Shown in pieces: positions 1-12,970 of a stretch of DNA of 64,000 bases (within the stretch, counting starts at the first letter, position 1; each line of letters opens with the position of its first letter). Position numbers and translations under genes: made by a program. Under the pieces are notes generated by a model. The model saw nothing but the letters and a program-made list of their open reading frames with translations. It ran no database searches and had not been told where the DNA came from. This DNA comes from Isoetes taiwanensis (Eukaryota; Streptophyta; Lycopodiopsida; Isoetales; Isoetaceae), in the NCBI GenBank assembly GCA_021234155.1, contig JAJEKV010000206.1, positions 126,001 to 190,000 on the forward strand, written 5' to 3'.

Positions 1-3000
1 GAGGCATGGACATCATCTTCTTGCAAGAGACATGGGAATATAGTGGTCATGTTCTTGGGACATTCCGGGGTACCATCATTTCTCAGCGGCCAATGCGCCA
101 TGGGGCGAGGGTATGGAGGGGTCGCGTGCTACTTCAAAGATGCTATAACATCCCGGTCTCGGCTCCACAAGGTGATAGACTCAACAGCTACTGTGGATCA
201 CGAGTCTTTGCTGACCTCACCATCGCCCACTTGTTTATCGCGGGATGTTATATACCCCATGAAACTTCTAAGTTCTACGATGGGTGCATAAAGGCGATCT
301 GGATGTGCATATGCCCTATAGGGAATTGTATGATGACATAGAGCGATATCGCCGGGGAGGGTCATGTGTTTTATTGGGAGATTTCAATGCACGTGCGGAC
401 ACGGTGGCGGTCGGTCACCTTTCGAGGAAATCTTCGACTCCAACCCACTTTGGCTAGAAGCGGAGGCATCTCGGCATGCAAAGGCGGCTCCGGGATCTGA
501 TCTCGAAGCCTTTGGAAGAGAGTTGGTCCAGCTATGTCGGATCTTTGACATGGTAATCTGCAATGGTATGCTTAGGTGGCGCGATCGGGGGGCTTCACTT
601 GCGAAGCGGCGGGGCGATAATGGTGGAGCCGGTGTAGCGGACTATCTCTAGCTCCGGTGCGAACTTGATATCATTAAGTGATTTCGGCGACAGCACGGGG
701 AACAAGAGATGAAGAGACTTTGTCGGACCACTATCGACTTTATGTCACTTTGGATTGGAGGCACTTTCGGTGGCGTGCCCGCGGGGCGAGCACCCAGGGG
801 TTTGGGATACACCCCGAACTATAGGAAGCAAGCAGGATATGAGGTGGAGCTTGAACGTAAGCTACAGGGGATTGATGCCCTCTATACATTGCATGATAAG
901 TGTGAATGGTTGGTGAAGACTTTACTTTCGCGGCGGCCGATAAATGCTTTGCAAACAAAGCTCCTTACGGGGGGACATTTTGCAATTCCCTCAAAACCCC
1001 TAGTTTGACGCGGAATGTAAGGCTTTAAAGAGTCGATTCACGCACCATCTTAGATCCGCAGCTCCGGCCACAAGCCATTAGGGACTATAAGGCATTGTTG
1101 AAATCCAAAAAGCATCGCTACATTGCAGAAAATCAGCAACGCATATTTGATCTACTGATGACTGAGCCAAACGCCTTTTGGCGTAGAGTGCTGTATAAGA
1201 GGCATCAACCACACGGAAATGTTACCGGAGACCAGTGGAGGCGGCGGTTGGAGGAGTTGTATGACCCCGAGGAGCAATTCGGCGTGCCCGGATCAACTAG
1301 GAGAAACACTACGACTCTCGAGGCGGACATCCACCTAATGGTAAAGCAAAGGACTTGCAGGGGACTTGGGCCGAATTTGTTGAAATGGGGTGGCGGCCAG
1401 CTTTACTTCGAGGCCTTTGATAGGGAATAATCAATCAGGCCATCGAGAGGGCCTCCCGCAGAATGGATGGTTAGCAAAGGTCACCCCTATTCATAAGGCG
1501 GGGAAGCGGGGATGACTCCACCAACTCTTGTATGATCATGGTGAGCCCGTTACGCCAAAACTTCTAGCGCAGTCTTTGGAGAAGAAGTTAAGAATGGGCG
1601 GGGAAACCGCGTGCGATTGGCGAGGCGGAGTTTCCGCACCGCCCCTCCACAGTGATCATATTTTACTCTCGGAATCCTTATGGAAACTAGCCGCCAATAC
1701 GGCGTGACTTGTATTTTGTTTCATGGATTTTAAGGCGGCATATGATCACGGTCCCTCGGGACTGTTGTTGGCAAACGCGGGAGCTACATGTCCCCTGGGA
1801 TTCTGAGAATGCCATCTACTTTGTATGGCCGGAATATATGCCACTTTACTGCGTAAGACCGGGGGTGAAACGGCACCATAGGTGTTAAGCAGGGGATGCC
1901 CGTTATCTCCAACGCTTTTGGACTCTATATTGACAAGTTGGAGACACGGATGCAAGAACATGGAGGTGGTGGCCCGCGGTTGCCGAGGCATATCTGATAA
2001 AACGGTTGCTCTATGCGGGCGATCACGGGCTTATTATCCCATCTGACCCCGAGTATCGCGAGGAACATTTGCATGCTCTCAGTCAATTGCAGCGTGACAT
2101 AGCGAGGAATGGCGATCAACCGGCAGAAAACCAAGATGTTGCCAATCCCAATCTGCAAACATGATATCCTAGACTTCTATTACGAGAGGACAAAGGATGG
2201 AAGTTGTAAGGACCTTTAAGTATCACGGGGATCAATTTATCTGCTAACATGCTATGGGATGACTGTGTAGAAAGAAGGGTCGTAGCGGGATGGAAAGCCA
2301 CGTATGCAATCTGAGAATAGCATCCTGAGAATAGATCTCTGCGATTAGACGCATAAAGCACACTTGTTCGGGGACACTCGTGGAACCCGATCTTCTTTGT
2401 ATGGGGTAGAGGTGCGGGGGGCCGCCAATTAGCAAGGGTACTTGAGGATAACTAGAGAGGGTGCGAAGGCTTTCACGACATCTGACCTAGGCGTCAAGGA
2501 CACGGTGCCTTATCCAATTTTCTTTGTATGAGGCGGCTTTTGGCCCTGCGGCGATACGCTATCTGCCTTGAGCACCTTGTGTATTTCCATAAGGTTGGAT
2601 TTGAAATGGATGCACAATGTCTTCCTCCCGGACTCATTATTGGCACAAGGGGCATAGCGTCTGAAGAGAGTATGGCAAGAGCATTGTAGGGGATGGTTTG
2701 CAAGATGGTCCATAGACTATCAACACATTGTGAATATCGGATATCCTTGAGCGAGGAGCTGCATTTGAATGCAGCTTTCTTTGCCTCTACGTGGGATCGC
2801 CCACTCTTGCAAAGCCAAAAGCGAGCACTACCACACATCAAGGTCAATCCGTCGCTTGAACACGGCCCCACCAAGATATGAAGGCACACATTTCCACCAA
2901 GAAGCGAAGAGCTATAGCTGCAATAAGGACGGGGTCCCACCATCTCGCAATTGAGACAAATTCGCTAGGGTGCCGGATGGAGGCGGGGAATCCCCGGCAT

Positions 3001-3427
3001 GAGAGATTATGCGGTGTTGTCACATGCGGATAGTAGAAGATGAACACCATGCTCTGGGGAATGCCGGACATATGCACACATCCGAGAGCAGCTCATGCCG
3101 ATCTCGGATGCTATGAGATAGCAATTCACCAAGCTGGCCGCCAATGGTGGGCCGTCTTGCATCCTACATTTTGCAACTCTCCACCGTCGGGGAGTCCCTC
3201 ACAAAGACAGTGGAATTTGGCTCAAATAGGGCCTCTCAGCGCCTACTACAAGGGTTTTTCCTCCCCACGGGGGTTTTCATCGATGGTAGAGACACATTGC
3301 AGGGGTTTTGTGGTTTTATTTTGTGTTTGGAAACTTTCCGCTATATTGTAAAACCGTCTCATAGGCCATGTTGGCCTCGTGGATGGTTAAAATATACTTC
3401 CTTCCTTCCTTCCTTAAAAAAAAAAAA
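1..3427 (+). mobile_element. Decayed LINE (non-LTR retrotransposon), left end outside the window
   Basis: Successive broken frames follow the order of a LINE polyprotein. An apurinic-type endonuclease starts at the window edge with DIIFLQET (near 9-32) and continues with GDFNARADT (near 379-405). The reverse transcriptase shows MDFKAAYD (near 1723-1746), GVKQGMPVISNAFGLYID (near 1877-1930) and a decayed catalytic box YAGD in place of YADD (near 2010-2021). Stops and frame shifts interrupt it throughout, so it cannot code for active protein. The 3' end reads into a (TTCC)n stretch and a short A-run at 3402-3427. The last 60 bases before this tail match, in sense, the 3' ends of the minus-strand LINEs at 4541 and 15659. 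That the tail marks the element's 3' end is inferred from this shared end. Confidence 0.85.
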
Positions 3428-4540
3428 CCCTTAGTCTTGTACAAGACCTTATATCAAAAGTCCTATTTAGGGACGGTTGACATCAATTAGCAGCCTAAAT
3501 CATAGATAGGTGTCATCTAATCATTAGCTATGACCTAGTCCAAGAACTTTTAAATATCATGTATACTGCTTGTAATCTTTTATCCTGCGAGTACTAACTC
3601 AATAATTTATATAAAGATTCAACCAAAAGGACAATACAATCAGATGTACAACAGTAAGTACTCATTCCTATGATAAGGTATAAAGAGTATAAATGCCCAC
3701 AGTATAAATGCCCATAGATGCTTATGATCTGCTAAATCAGCACATAACAATACTTTTTGGTGTTACCTTAATCTATCTGCACTTAGCTTATGAAAAATAA
3801 GCTTCTATAAATATTTTTAATTAACAGGAATATAGTATTACCATAAGTTTCCCTTGCATTTTCAAAGTCAAAAACACTCTTAGATCAAGGTATTGAAATT
3901 ACCTTATGATAGAGTTTAGAAAACCCCCAGTTTCAACATTGCAAATAATTACAATTACAAGTATTACCATCTTAGAGCCATTGCACTATTGATTTTGAAA
4001 GTCCATCAAAATACTTCAATAATAACTTCATCCAGAGAGTAAGAGATTGGTTACCTGCAGCAGAACCAGAGAATAGTTAGCCAGATATGGGTAACATCCT
4101 AAGCCACTAGCAGGTAAGCAGATAATCTCTTAGGTTAACCCTGCCAGAAGTTCCTGAATAGGTTTATATTTTGCAACATAAGGAAATGCAGCAAATATAC
4201 CTAACGGGAGGCATTCCTTATATTTGTTCTAGCAGCACAAATAAGCCATAAGACCTAGAGTTATTCTATGCAAAATAATATAAATACTTGCAGGAAAACT
4301 TGAAATTCGTTCTAGCTTATTAGCTCAGCCTTAGATCAGTGGATCTTATCTATATTTCGTAGCTTATAATAGTGAAAGTTAATCCAGCAGTCTAAATTTA
4401 TCTTTTAGTACTCCGTAAGCCCTTCAGATCTGGATAACACTGTTTGCAACTTTGTTTTATATCAGTAGCTTGATTTACATAGGTCCTAACTTTGAATCAA
4501 CAATATTGAGATCTATTTACTGCAATTTATTTCATGTTAT
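3428..4540. repeat. Left copy of a segmental duplication (intron-derived part)
   Basis: This stretch is nearly identical, with scattered substitutions and small indels, to 7347-8456. In the right copy the sequence lies inside intron 1 of the unrecognised gene at 6184-8882. The left copy starts directly after the tail of the LINE at 1-3427 and is interrupted at 4541 by a minus-strand LINE. It resumes near 5794 and runs to about 6066, inside a copy of exon 1. No separate gene is visible in it. Confidence 0.9.
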
Positions 4541-5793
4541 TGTTATAAGGAAGGAAGGAAGGAAGAAATTTTAACGTCCACGGAACCCAATCGGGTTATG
4601 GGACCAGAACAAACAAAGGGGGCATAAGCCCTAACAGAACAGAGGGCCGAAGCCCAAAAAAAATAGAACATGGGGTCTAAACCCCATTACAACACAAAAA
4701 TACAGGAAACTAAACCAACCCAAAGAACAGGGAGCCCGTGGCTATGCCAAAACTATCCAGGGATCAGCCGGCCACTGATCCCGAATGATAGCCTGGCCTC
4801 CCCTATACACTGCCCATTTCCGTTGTAGGCGAGCCTCACGCACTCGACATAGCTCTTCTCTCCTAGCTGCAAAGGCGTCTTTGGGGTCAAATCTTCTGAG
4901 CAGAGAAGGTGGTTCCCTTCAAATGGTTGCCATGCCGTGAAGATGTGCACCGGAAAGAGCATCCCCGAAGCGCATACAAGAGATGACGGGCGGTCGGGCC
5001 GTAAGCCGCTCCAACCCGGCCGGGTTTAAAGGATGCCGCCGGCGTATGTGCATCACCGATTGAAAAAAGAGGCAGCCTCATCCTTTGTAGTGTGCGAAGT
5101 TACCCATCTCCTTCGCACCTACAATACGCAAGGTCGTGGTTGATGCATGTTCTCGTGGCCCTACCAAAACTCGGCGGGACCCCAAGATGGGCGGTAAGGC
5201 AACAAATCCTCGCGAGGTCGCGTATGCATTGAGACCGGGTTCATCAGCCCCCGTGCATAGCATCGCCGCAGTGCATAGCACTCACATGGTCGCGAGGGCC
5301 CCGTGGTAGAGACACGGTGAAACATTATTGTGGATCGGGCCGGAAATGCGGCCTCGCCAGACCGTAGCAATAACTCAAGAAGTTGTACCCAGCCTCCTAG
5401 TGGCAAGTGAGCGATGTCTCGTGAGAGTAACGGTAAAGCGGACCGTGTGGATCGGCAAGTATCCCGGAAGGCAAAACACCGGAGCCGAAAGCATCAATCC
5501 GCCCAAGGTATGACTAAAGATGCATCGGAAAGATGGGTCGGGGATGGGACGCCGGGGCCCAAAGAAGGGGCTGCCTGAAGGTATGGCTCAATTGTAGGGT
5601 CATAGGGTTTGTCAAAGCCTGACGCGGGTGCCTGAATCAGGTTCTTTGATTTGCGGGTCTCCCTAGCCATGCACTTAATCTTCCGGGTCATGCTGACGCT
5701 TTACTAGGCCGTAACTGAGGGTAAAAAGTGTGCTCAGAATCCAATTTGGGGACCCAAAATCGCAGTCAGAGCACCTTTTGAGTGTTTGGGAAC
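4541..5793 (-). mobile_element. 5'-truncated LINE inserted in the left duplication copy
   Basis: The left edge is (AAGG)n followed by a segment that is the reverse complement of the 3' end shared with the LINEs at 1 and 15659 (TTAACGTCCACGGAACCCAA and onward). Read on the minus strand, a C-terminal LINE-like stretch is visible (FAARREELCRVREARLQRKW, near 4812-4872), interrupted by stops. Endonuclease and reverse transcriptase core are missing. Comparison with the uninterrupted right copy (8440-8500) shows that these bases are extra, so the insertion came after the duplication or was lost from the other copy. I see no clean target-site duplication. Confidence 0.75.
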
Positions 5794-5817
5794 AGCAGCT
5801 AACAATAAGCACATTAA

Positions 5818-6066
5818 TTATTGATAAAGAACCTGATGAGTGTGCTTAGCAGCTAGCTGGTCCTCCATTAGTGTTGCATTTGCAGAAGCATTTGGTATGT
5901 TTGCCATCACTGGTGCCATTGAATCTTTCACAAAATCATCAGATGACTTATTGGAGTTGCTGTCAGGATTAACAGATTCTTCAATTGTGCCTTCAGTCAT
6001 GCCAGGATTAATCTCTTTGGTGTTGCATCCTCCCACCATTTGAATACCGGCAGAACAATCAGAGAT
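5818..6066 (-). pseudogene. Partial duplicate of exon 1 of the unrecognised gene at 6184-8882
   Basis: This is the left copy of the 3' two-thirds of exon 1 (right copy 8514-8765). Both encode a variant of the same acidic, Asn- and Ser-rich stretch, including VGGCNTKEIN and AAKHTHQ followed by the same splice donor context. Homology stops abruptly at about 6066, where the right copy continues into the basic N-terminus but the left copy joins unrelated sequence. It therefore has no start codon, and no exon 2 follows it downstream on the minus strand (a LINE and intron-derived sequence do). It is a duplication fragment, not a gene. Confidence 0.8.
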
Positions 6067-6183
6067 AGGCAATTACAGCAGGCTTTAGCAGTTTATTCAC
6101 AAGCTTGGTAATCACCATCATTTTCATCATAGGCGTAGTACCAGGATATACTTCATCCATGTGATTAAGTAGAAAGCAAATAC

Positions 6184-8882
6184 CTTGGTCCAGCCAAATG
6201 ATTCCACATCTGCATGGATTTTCTTGTTGCTCTTTACGCACTTGCATTTAAAATAAGGGCATAGTGTTCTCCAAATTCTCTTTAGGTAGAAATCATCACG
6301 CTTAATGCTTGAACTAGGATATGCCATGTGTCCTTTTTGACTTACACATATGCCACCTTTTTTAATGCAAGTCTGATCAAAGAAGTCCATTGCAAAAGGC
6401 AAGTCCAGATCAATATTGGAGACTATTTTTTCCATTTTAAGCGTACTAGCTTTTGCCTTTTCCACTTCATTGTTAGAGATTCCAGCCAAAATCATCCAAG
6501 CATCCGTATCTATGGGAGCTAAAGCACCAAAATTTTGGCTTTTCCATAAAGCTTGCTGATAATTGGCACCATTGCATTCAATTGATTGTTGGATAATAAG
6601 AGGAAAAAAAGCTGAGTTACTTAAAGTAAGATTAGGGATCTCCTCCAACTTGGATATGTTGGAATTCTAAGTTTCAGAGATAGCGGATTTATTGGATCCA
6701 AGGCTTTGCAAATCCATGTCCAAAAGATCACTATCTGAGAAAAGGCAGTCATGGACTTCATCCACAAGATATGCAGGCGTGGAAGAATCAGGTTTATTAT
6801 CACTATCTTCAAATGTACGAGGTTTGATGTCATTGGCAGATTCTAATGCATTAAGTCCAATCACGAACTTCTGAGCATTCTCATCCTCCAGGCAAATCCT
6901 ACTGAACAGCACGCTTTCCATATTATTGTAAGTGATGGCAAGCAATTCCTTGCATTTGGAAAAATCATAATTGTATCTTTTCATCTGTTGAGAAAGCCTA
7001 AACCAGGCACTAAACCCTAGATATGAAATAGGAGATCTAGATTTGTCAATCAGATTCATTTCTTTGAAGATAATATACTCGTGGATGTCGTTGTTTCTGA
7101 TGCATGCTAAAATGGTTTGGACTGCAACACATGGGCTGTCAATTTTGCACATATCATATTTGAGTAGGACGAGCTCTTTGATCCATTGGTTATTGATGTC
7201 CACGTCCTCAACACAGGAGTCACATTGTTCCTAAAAGCATAAAATGCAATTATATCAGCAAAATAGTTAAAAGAGACAACACCATAACATAGGTTCTAGA
7301 TCATAGTTTCAGGTTGAACCCAAAAACTGGAATTAGCAAAAAAACCTTTAGTCTTGTACAAGACCTTATATCAAAAGTCCTATTTAGGACAGTTGACATC
7401 AATTAGCAGCCTAAATCATAGATAGGTGTCATCTAATCATTAGCTATGACCTAGTCCAAGAACTTTTAAATATCAGGTATACTGCTTGTAATGTTTTATC
7501 CTGCGAGTATTAACTCAATAATTTATATAAAGATTCAACCAAAAGGACAATACAATCAGATGTACAAGAGTAAGTACTCATTCCTATGATAAGGTATAAA
7601 GAGTATAAATGCCCACAGTATAAATGCACATAGATGCTTATGATCTGCTAAATCAGCACATAACAATCCTTTTTGGTGTCACCTTAATCTATCTGCACTT
7701 AGCTTATGAAAAATAAGCTTCTATAAATATTTTGAATTAGCAGGAATATAGTATTACCATAAGTTTCCCTTGTATTTTCAAAGTAAAAAACACTCTTAGA
7801 TCAAGGTATTGAAATTATCTTATGATAGAGTTTAGAAAACCCGCAGTTTCAACATTGCGGATAATTACAATTACAAGTATTACCATCTTAGAGCCATTGC
7901 ACTATTGATTTTCAAAGTCCATCAAAATACTTCAATAATAACTTCATCCAGAGAGTAAGAGATTGGTTACCTGCAGCAGAACCAGAGAATAGTTAGCCAG
8001 ATATGGGTAACACCCTAAGCCACTAGCAGGTAAGCAGATAACCTCTTACGTTTTTCACCCTTCACCCTGTCAGAAGTTCCTGAACAGGTTTATATTTTGC
8101 AACATAAGGAAATGCAGCAAATATACCTAACGGGAGGCATTCCTTATATTTGTTCTAGCAGCACAAATAAGCCATAAGACCTAGAGTTATATAAATACTT
8201 GCAGGAAAACTTGAAATTCGTTCTAGCTTATTAGCTCAGCTTTAGATCAGTGGATCTGATCTATATTTCGTAGCATATAATAGTGAAAGTTAATCCAGCA
8301 GTCTAAATTTATCTTTTAGTACTCCGTAAGCCCTTCAGATTTGGATAACCCTGTTTGCAACTTCATTTTATATCAGCAGCTTGATTTACATAGGTCCTAA
8401 CTTTGAATTAGCAATATTGAGATCTATTTACTGCAATTTATTTCATGTTATTGTTATAGGGACAGCTAACAATAAGCACAATAACAATAAGCAGCTAACA
8501 ATAAGCACATTAATTATTGATAAAGAACCTGATGAGTGTGCTTAGCAGCTAGATGGTCCTCCATTGTTGTTGCATTTGTAGAAGCATTTGGTATGTTTGC
8601 CATCACTGGTGCCATTGAATCTTCCACAAAATCATCAAATGACTTATTGGAGTTGCTGTCAGGATTAACAGATTCTTCAATTGTGACTTCAGTCATGCCA
8701 GAATTAATCTCTTTGGTGTTGCATCCTCCCACCATTTGAATACTGGCAGAACAATCAGAGATTGTGGGGGCAACTACAGGCTTATGGAATTGATAAATCT
8801 TTTTCCTCTTAGAGGAATTCTTGCTTTCCTCTTCTAGCCTTCTTCTGGTGGCCATGCCTAGATCTCCCTTCTTCCTTGTCAT
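6184..8882 (-). pseudogene. Unrecognised two-exon gene with an in-frame TAG (recent pseudogene or 305-residue protein)
   Basis: Exon 1 is 8529-8882 (ATG at 8882; MTRKKGDLGMATRRRLEEE, then a KRKK basic patch suggesting nuclear import). It ends at CAG|GTTCTT. Exon 2 begins after TTTTAG at 7230, and the join keeps phase 0. Exon 2 stays open for 187 codons to a TAG at 6667-6669, then continues in the same frame for another 161 codons to AAG|GTATTT at 6184. Read through, the two exons give 467 codons. The product is acidic, with motifs such as EQCDSCVEDVD at the start of exon 2 and CPYFKCKCVKS near the end. I recognise no domain. Either translation ends at the TAG (305 residues), or this is a larger gene recently lost to a nonsense mutation; the long open frame and donor after the stop favour the latter. 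Later exons are not visible because duplicated sequence begins at 6066. Confidence 0.55.
7347..8765. repeat. Right copy of the segmental duplication
   Basis: This copy corresponds to 3428-4540 joined to about 5794-6066. It covers all but the 3' end of intron 1 and most of exon 1 of the gene at 6184-8882. Unlike the left copy it carries no LINE, which lets the left insertion be delimited. The short run at 8460-8512 also contains a local repeat of the motif CAGCTAACAATAAGCAC, absent as a repeat from the left copy. Confidence 0.9.
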
Positions 8883-8894
8883 AGTAACAAACAA

Positions 8895-10612
8895 AGGAGA
8901 GCATCAAATGAGAGATTAAGAGGATGCTGCCTACCTCCAAGTATTTATGGTCCGCATGAGTATTGTACTCGCCCTAACCCTAAAGGCAGGTCTTCCCATC
9001 GTCCATTTCTAGCCAGATCCTGGCCATTCCAGTGTAACAGAATTTAAGTGCTTCTTCAGTCCGGAGCTTGAGTCCTTAGGCAGGTACATGCACGAAATGC
9101 CCTCATGGTCGCGGCCATTGTCTTCGAGTTTTATCACAGCCTAATACTCAGCATCTAGTTGTCCATCTTCAGGCCTTGAACCATTGCTTTCGATGGAAAT
9201 ATAAAGCATATTGAAAGCATAATAGATCATGTTTATTTCGTAGGTAAAGATCCACTTACTTGTTGTCATTTGTCTTTTGTGTATATTCTGACCAACTTCA
9301 CATTGCTTAGCCTAGCAGTGGGTCATATACAAGCGTTCACTGCAATATGTAAGGTCATATCTCTAACCCCATAAGAAGCAATATATGCCTAGGCCAACAT
9401 ATTTAAAGTAGCAGATCCATTATCGAAGTCAGCACATCCTTCATACTGAAAATAGGAAAAGAAGTATGTGTGCTGCCAATATCCGTAAGAGTCACATCAT
9501 GACCATTTAATTATTATGTTATCCCAGTATGATTAAACATGGGCCTTGCCCATGAAATATCATGTAACCTGCACTATTAGTAGCAACCTATGGTCTATAG
9601 TCCACATTCGGACATATTCCCGACCATTTAGAATTTCAGTGGAGCTGCATTATTCCATATGGTTATTGTTCTTAACATCCTAGGGAGCCGCATATACACT
9701 AGACAAGTTATCTCAAAAAAAAAAAAAAAAAAAGGAACCCTTTACATCTACTCTGGACCTTTATGGGGACCATCCTAGACATTTAACATTAAAGATCTAA
9801 AGACCTCTCATGTTATAATTTGCAACCTCATACACATACAGGTGCCCTATATCTATGAGCAAGGATCTGGTCACAAACATGTTCCATAAACAGAATATAT
9901 TCCATAAAATAATTCATATTGTCAACCTTGTGGTTTTACATTTTATACATCCAATTTCAATGATTTATTTCCTTGTATTACTGGCTATATTTGTATGACA
10001 GCCTTACTTTTAATTTTTACATGAGTAATACTGCAACAAATACTACATGAGTGTAGAATACGGTCTGTGCACCATATTTGTTTTTTGAAAAAGTATCATC
10101 CAGAAATTTTGCTTAAATACACCAATTGGAAGTAAACATTGCAGGGAGCAGAAATTCCTGTTACTTGCACCACAACGAACAAAACCTTGCTATTGAACAT
10201 GATAGCAGGTGTCATAAGAATTTCTGGGTTTATAGCCCTTCACCCTATTTGTAAACCATAAACAGTTACAAAGGCATGCAAATATGATATAATAGTCCCA
10301 GCCTATGCTCCAAAGGCTAAGAAGGTTAATCTATTATATTTATGTGTGTTATTTTCCAGGCTAAAAGTCTGTCAGCCATTATAATATATCTGATCTATAC
10401 TGCATTCCATAGATCTTATGTCAGTAGGTCAGCCTCAATCATATAATTCTAATTCAAAAATCATTATTCTCACTAGATCTACTTTAATCTAGTTCCATAT
10501 CCTATATCCACATTAAGCATATTCAATTTCAGTCCATAAGTTTAGAATTATACTAATATCTGCTTTAAGTCTAAACATGAACACTATTGAGCAGATCTGC
10601 CATACTTAAGGC
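8895..10612. other. Intergenic, no gene recognised
   Basis: AT-rich DNA with stops in all frames. The only distinct item is a 17-base A-run near 9716-9733. It separates the unrecognised minus-strand gene from the LINE at 10613. Confidence 0.6.
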
Positions 10613-12970
10613 ATTTATTTATTTATTTATTTTTTTGAAGGACGAAAGCCAAAAAGTTTATTAATCAGAGAAAAAGTACAAAATTTACATGTCTCATCTA
10701 ACTGTGTAAGCAATGCGAGATGCCACAGAGCTTGAGCACTGAGCACAATGTACTTACTCCGTAATAGGAGACCGATAAGAATCAATTCAAGATATCGAAT
10801 CCATATCGTTCCACCAGTTCGAGTCAAGGGAAGAACACTCGTAGGGTCGCCAATATCTTTTTTGGGCCCCTTTGTAACAACGTTGTGTAGACTAATAAAT
10901 GCCCCGAAAGATGTGGAAATGGCGACGCCCCATATCGACCATATAGAGCCAACCGGAACCAAGATGAAATGCCCTTTGTTTAGCCGAGGCCATGCATTGG
11001 GATAGGACGCCAAAAGAATGCATCGGCAGTCCAATGTACCGTTAAACAAACCTTGTAGCCGTGACCATGATGGTTGAACCGGGACAATCAAAGAGACAAT
11101 GCTCAAGAGTCTCAACGTCCGAGTTGAGGCGAGAGCGGCATACCGCAGATATGCGAGGATCATAGCGATGCCGAAAGGCATTAACCCGTTGTGCACTTTT
11201 GTGGATAACCCGCCACCACAATTATAGAGACTTTAGGGTATGTGCGACACAAAGTGGGTCGTGGAACATGTAGGTGCCACCCATCCGGCAACCGGAGGGG
11301 TTGTGGTGCTAAAAGAAGGCGATATACCGATCCGACAAATTGCTTGCCTTTGTGAATATTTTCATGACAATCCCATGGCACCCTTTCGCCAGAACACCAA
11401 CTTGCACTATGAGAGGCAAATTTTCTCAGGCGACCTTCTCCCATAGAGATACATCCCAACGAGAGAGCAGAACTTTGCCCGAAATTCGTGCCAAGACAAG
11501 AGGCTTACCCTCCTCATACCATGCTCCAATAGAGACAACACCGCAAGAACCCATCAGCCTTCAGTAAAGGGGATGAACCGAGGTCGCCAATGGAGGTGCG
11601 AGGGGTCCGGAGGCGCATGGTGCCCACCACCATGGAGTCTCCAAGGGTGTGGATAGAGGGGCAAGGCCGAAAAGATGTCATCGACCGCCTCCCATGCCGC
11701 CAACAAGCCACTAAACCTGAGAAAGCTTTGGGAAAGGTCATGCAGAAGTCCAAATAAAGCCCAAAGGTAGGACTGGTTTGATGTACCTTCTTGCTCAGAG
11801 GGATACAAATGACCAAGAGCTTGTCTAAGAAGGCATTGAACCAGAGAGTCATCCTCACCATTCAGAGTCTCCAAATGAACTTTGAAATAAGCACTTTGCT
11901 CACAAAGAAGAAGTCCATCATACCCGGACCACACGCCCATTTTGGAAGGATGCACTTCGACCAAGCCACCTTAACCACGGCACCTTCCTCAAGACACGCC
12001 CAAATAAAGTTCAACTATTGCAATGAGCTCCACGACTTTGATCTCAGTGGTGCTAGCATTAAGGATGCCATATAAACATGGGTACTACTAAGGACTGACT
12101 TGGCCAGCATGTAATGCGACCGCAAGAGACAACTTAGCATTGGACCACGGAACAAGTGCTTCTCCAAACCCCTAATGATCTCCTCCCCATGCAGCCCCAT
12201 AGTAACATGGATACCAACCGAATCCCCAACAACTTGATGGCCTCGGTCCATGCGCAAGTAATTTCCATGGATAATCGTGAACACATGCTGGGAGCGGACT
12301 ATCCAATGTCCACAAAGTCGTACATACGCCGCCACCCCACAAGAACACAGGAAGCCAGCCGAAAAAGTGTCTAAAAGCATTTTGGCGGCAACAAGATTTT
12401 CACCATTAGCGACTAGGAAGAGGAACGTGTTTAATGATATTGATTGCAAACCTCTTGTGTGTCGATTCTCCATTGCAAGACCATGGAGAAGTCCCTCCGT
12501 CGTTGCAATGGTGAATAAGCAATGGACAAAGCCTCCGCAGAACAATTGTGAAAAGCAATGGTGCTAAAGGGCATCCCCGGGCGAATACCGACCAAGTGAA
12601 AAGGCATGTGACGGCTCACCATGGAACAGACGGCCGCTCGAAAGGTAGATATGCGACTTCATAATATCCGATGTGAATTGTTCCCCAAATCCCAGTCTTA
12701 GCATACAACGACGCATGAATTCCCGGTTATTAATCGTCATAAGCTTTTGCAAAATCAAGCTTAAGATATACAACCTGGAAGGTTTTGCCTACGTGCCCAA
12801 TAAATTCCCTCATAAGCAGCAGCAACATTATTCAAAATGCACCGTTTTGGAAGAAAACCTGACTAGGTTGTTGAGATGGACTCTGCCAAGATGTCCTTTA
12901 CCCGCTCTGCAAAAGCCTTGGCGAAGATCTTATATACGGATGACAGTAAGGTGATGGGCCGCCAATCTGA
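10613..12970 (-). mobile_element. 5'-truncated, decayed LINE with reverse transcriptase and zf-RVT region
   Basis: Minus strand, 5' to 3': the element begins inside the reverse transcriptase at about 12970 with SDWRPITLLSSVYKIFAKAF (near 12900-12965), the classical RT-1 block. It continues with KLMTINNREF and FLFLVANGENLVAAKMLLDTF (near 12360-12430, equivalent to the region after the YADD box), then a C-terminal zinc-finger-like stretch with NGLMPFGIA (near 11170-11190). The 3' end at 10613-10632 is an A-run followed by (TAAA)n. The endonuclease half is absent and frames shift repeatedly. The RT sequence differs from that of the LINE at 1-3427, so it may be another LINE clade (the WRPITLL and NGLMP wording is L1-like); that assignment is inference. 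Confidence 0.85.
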
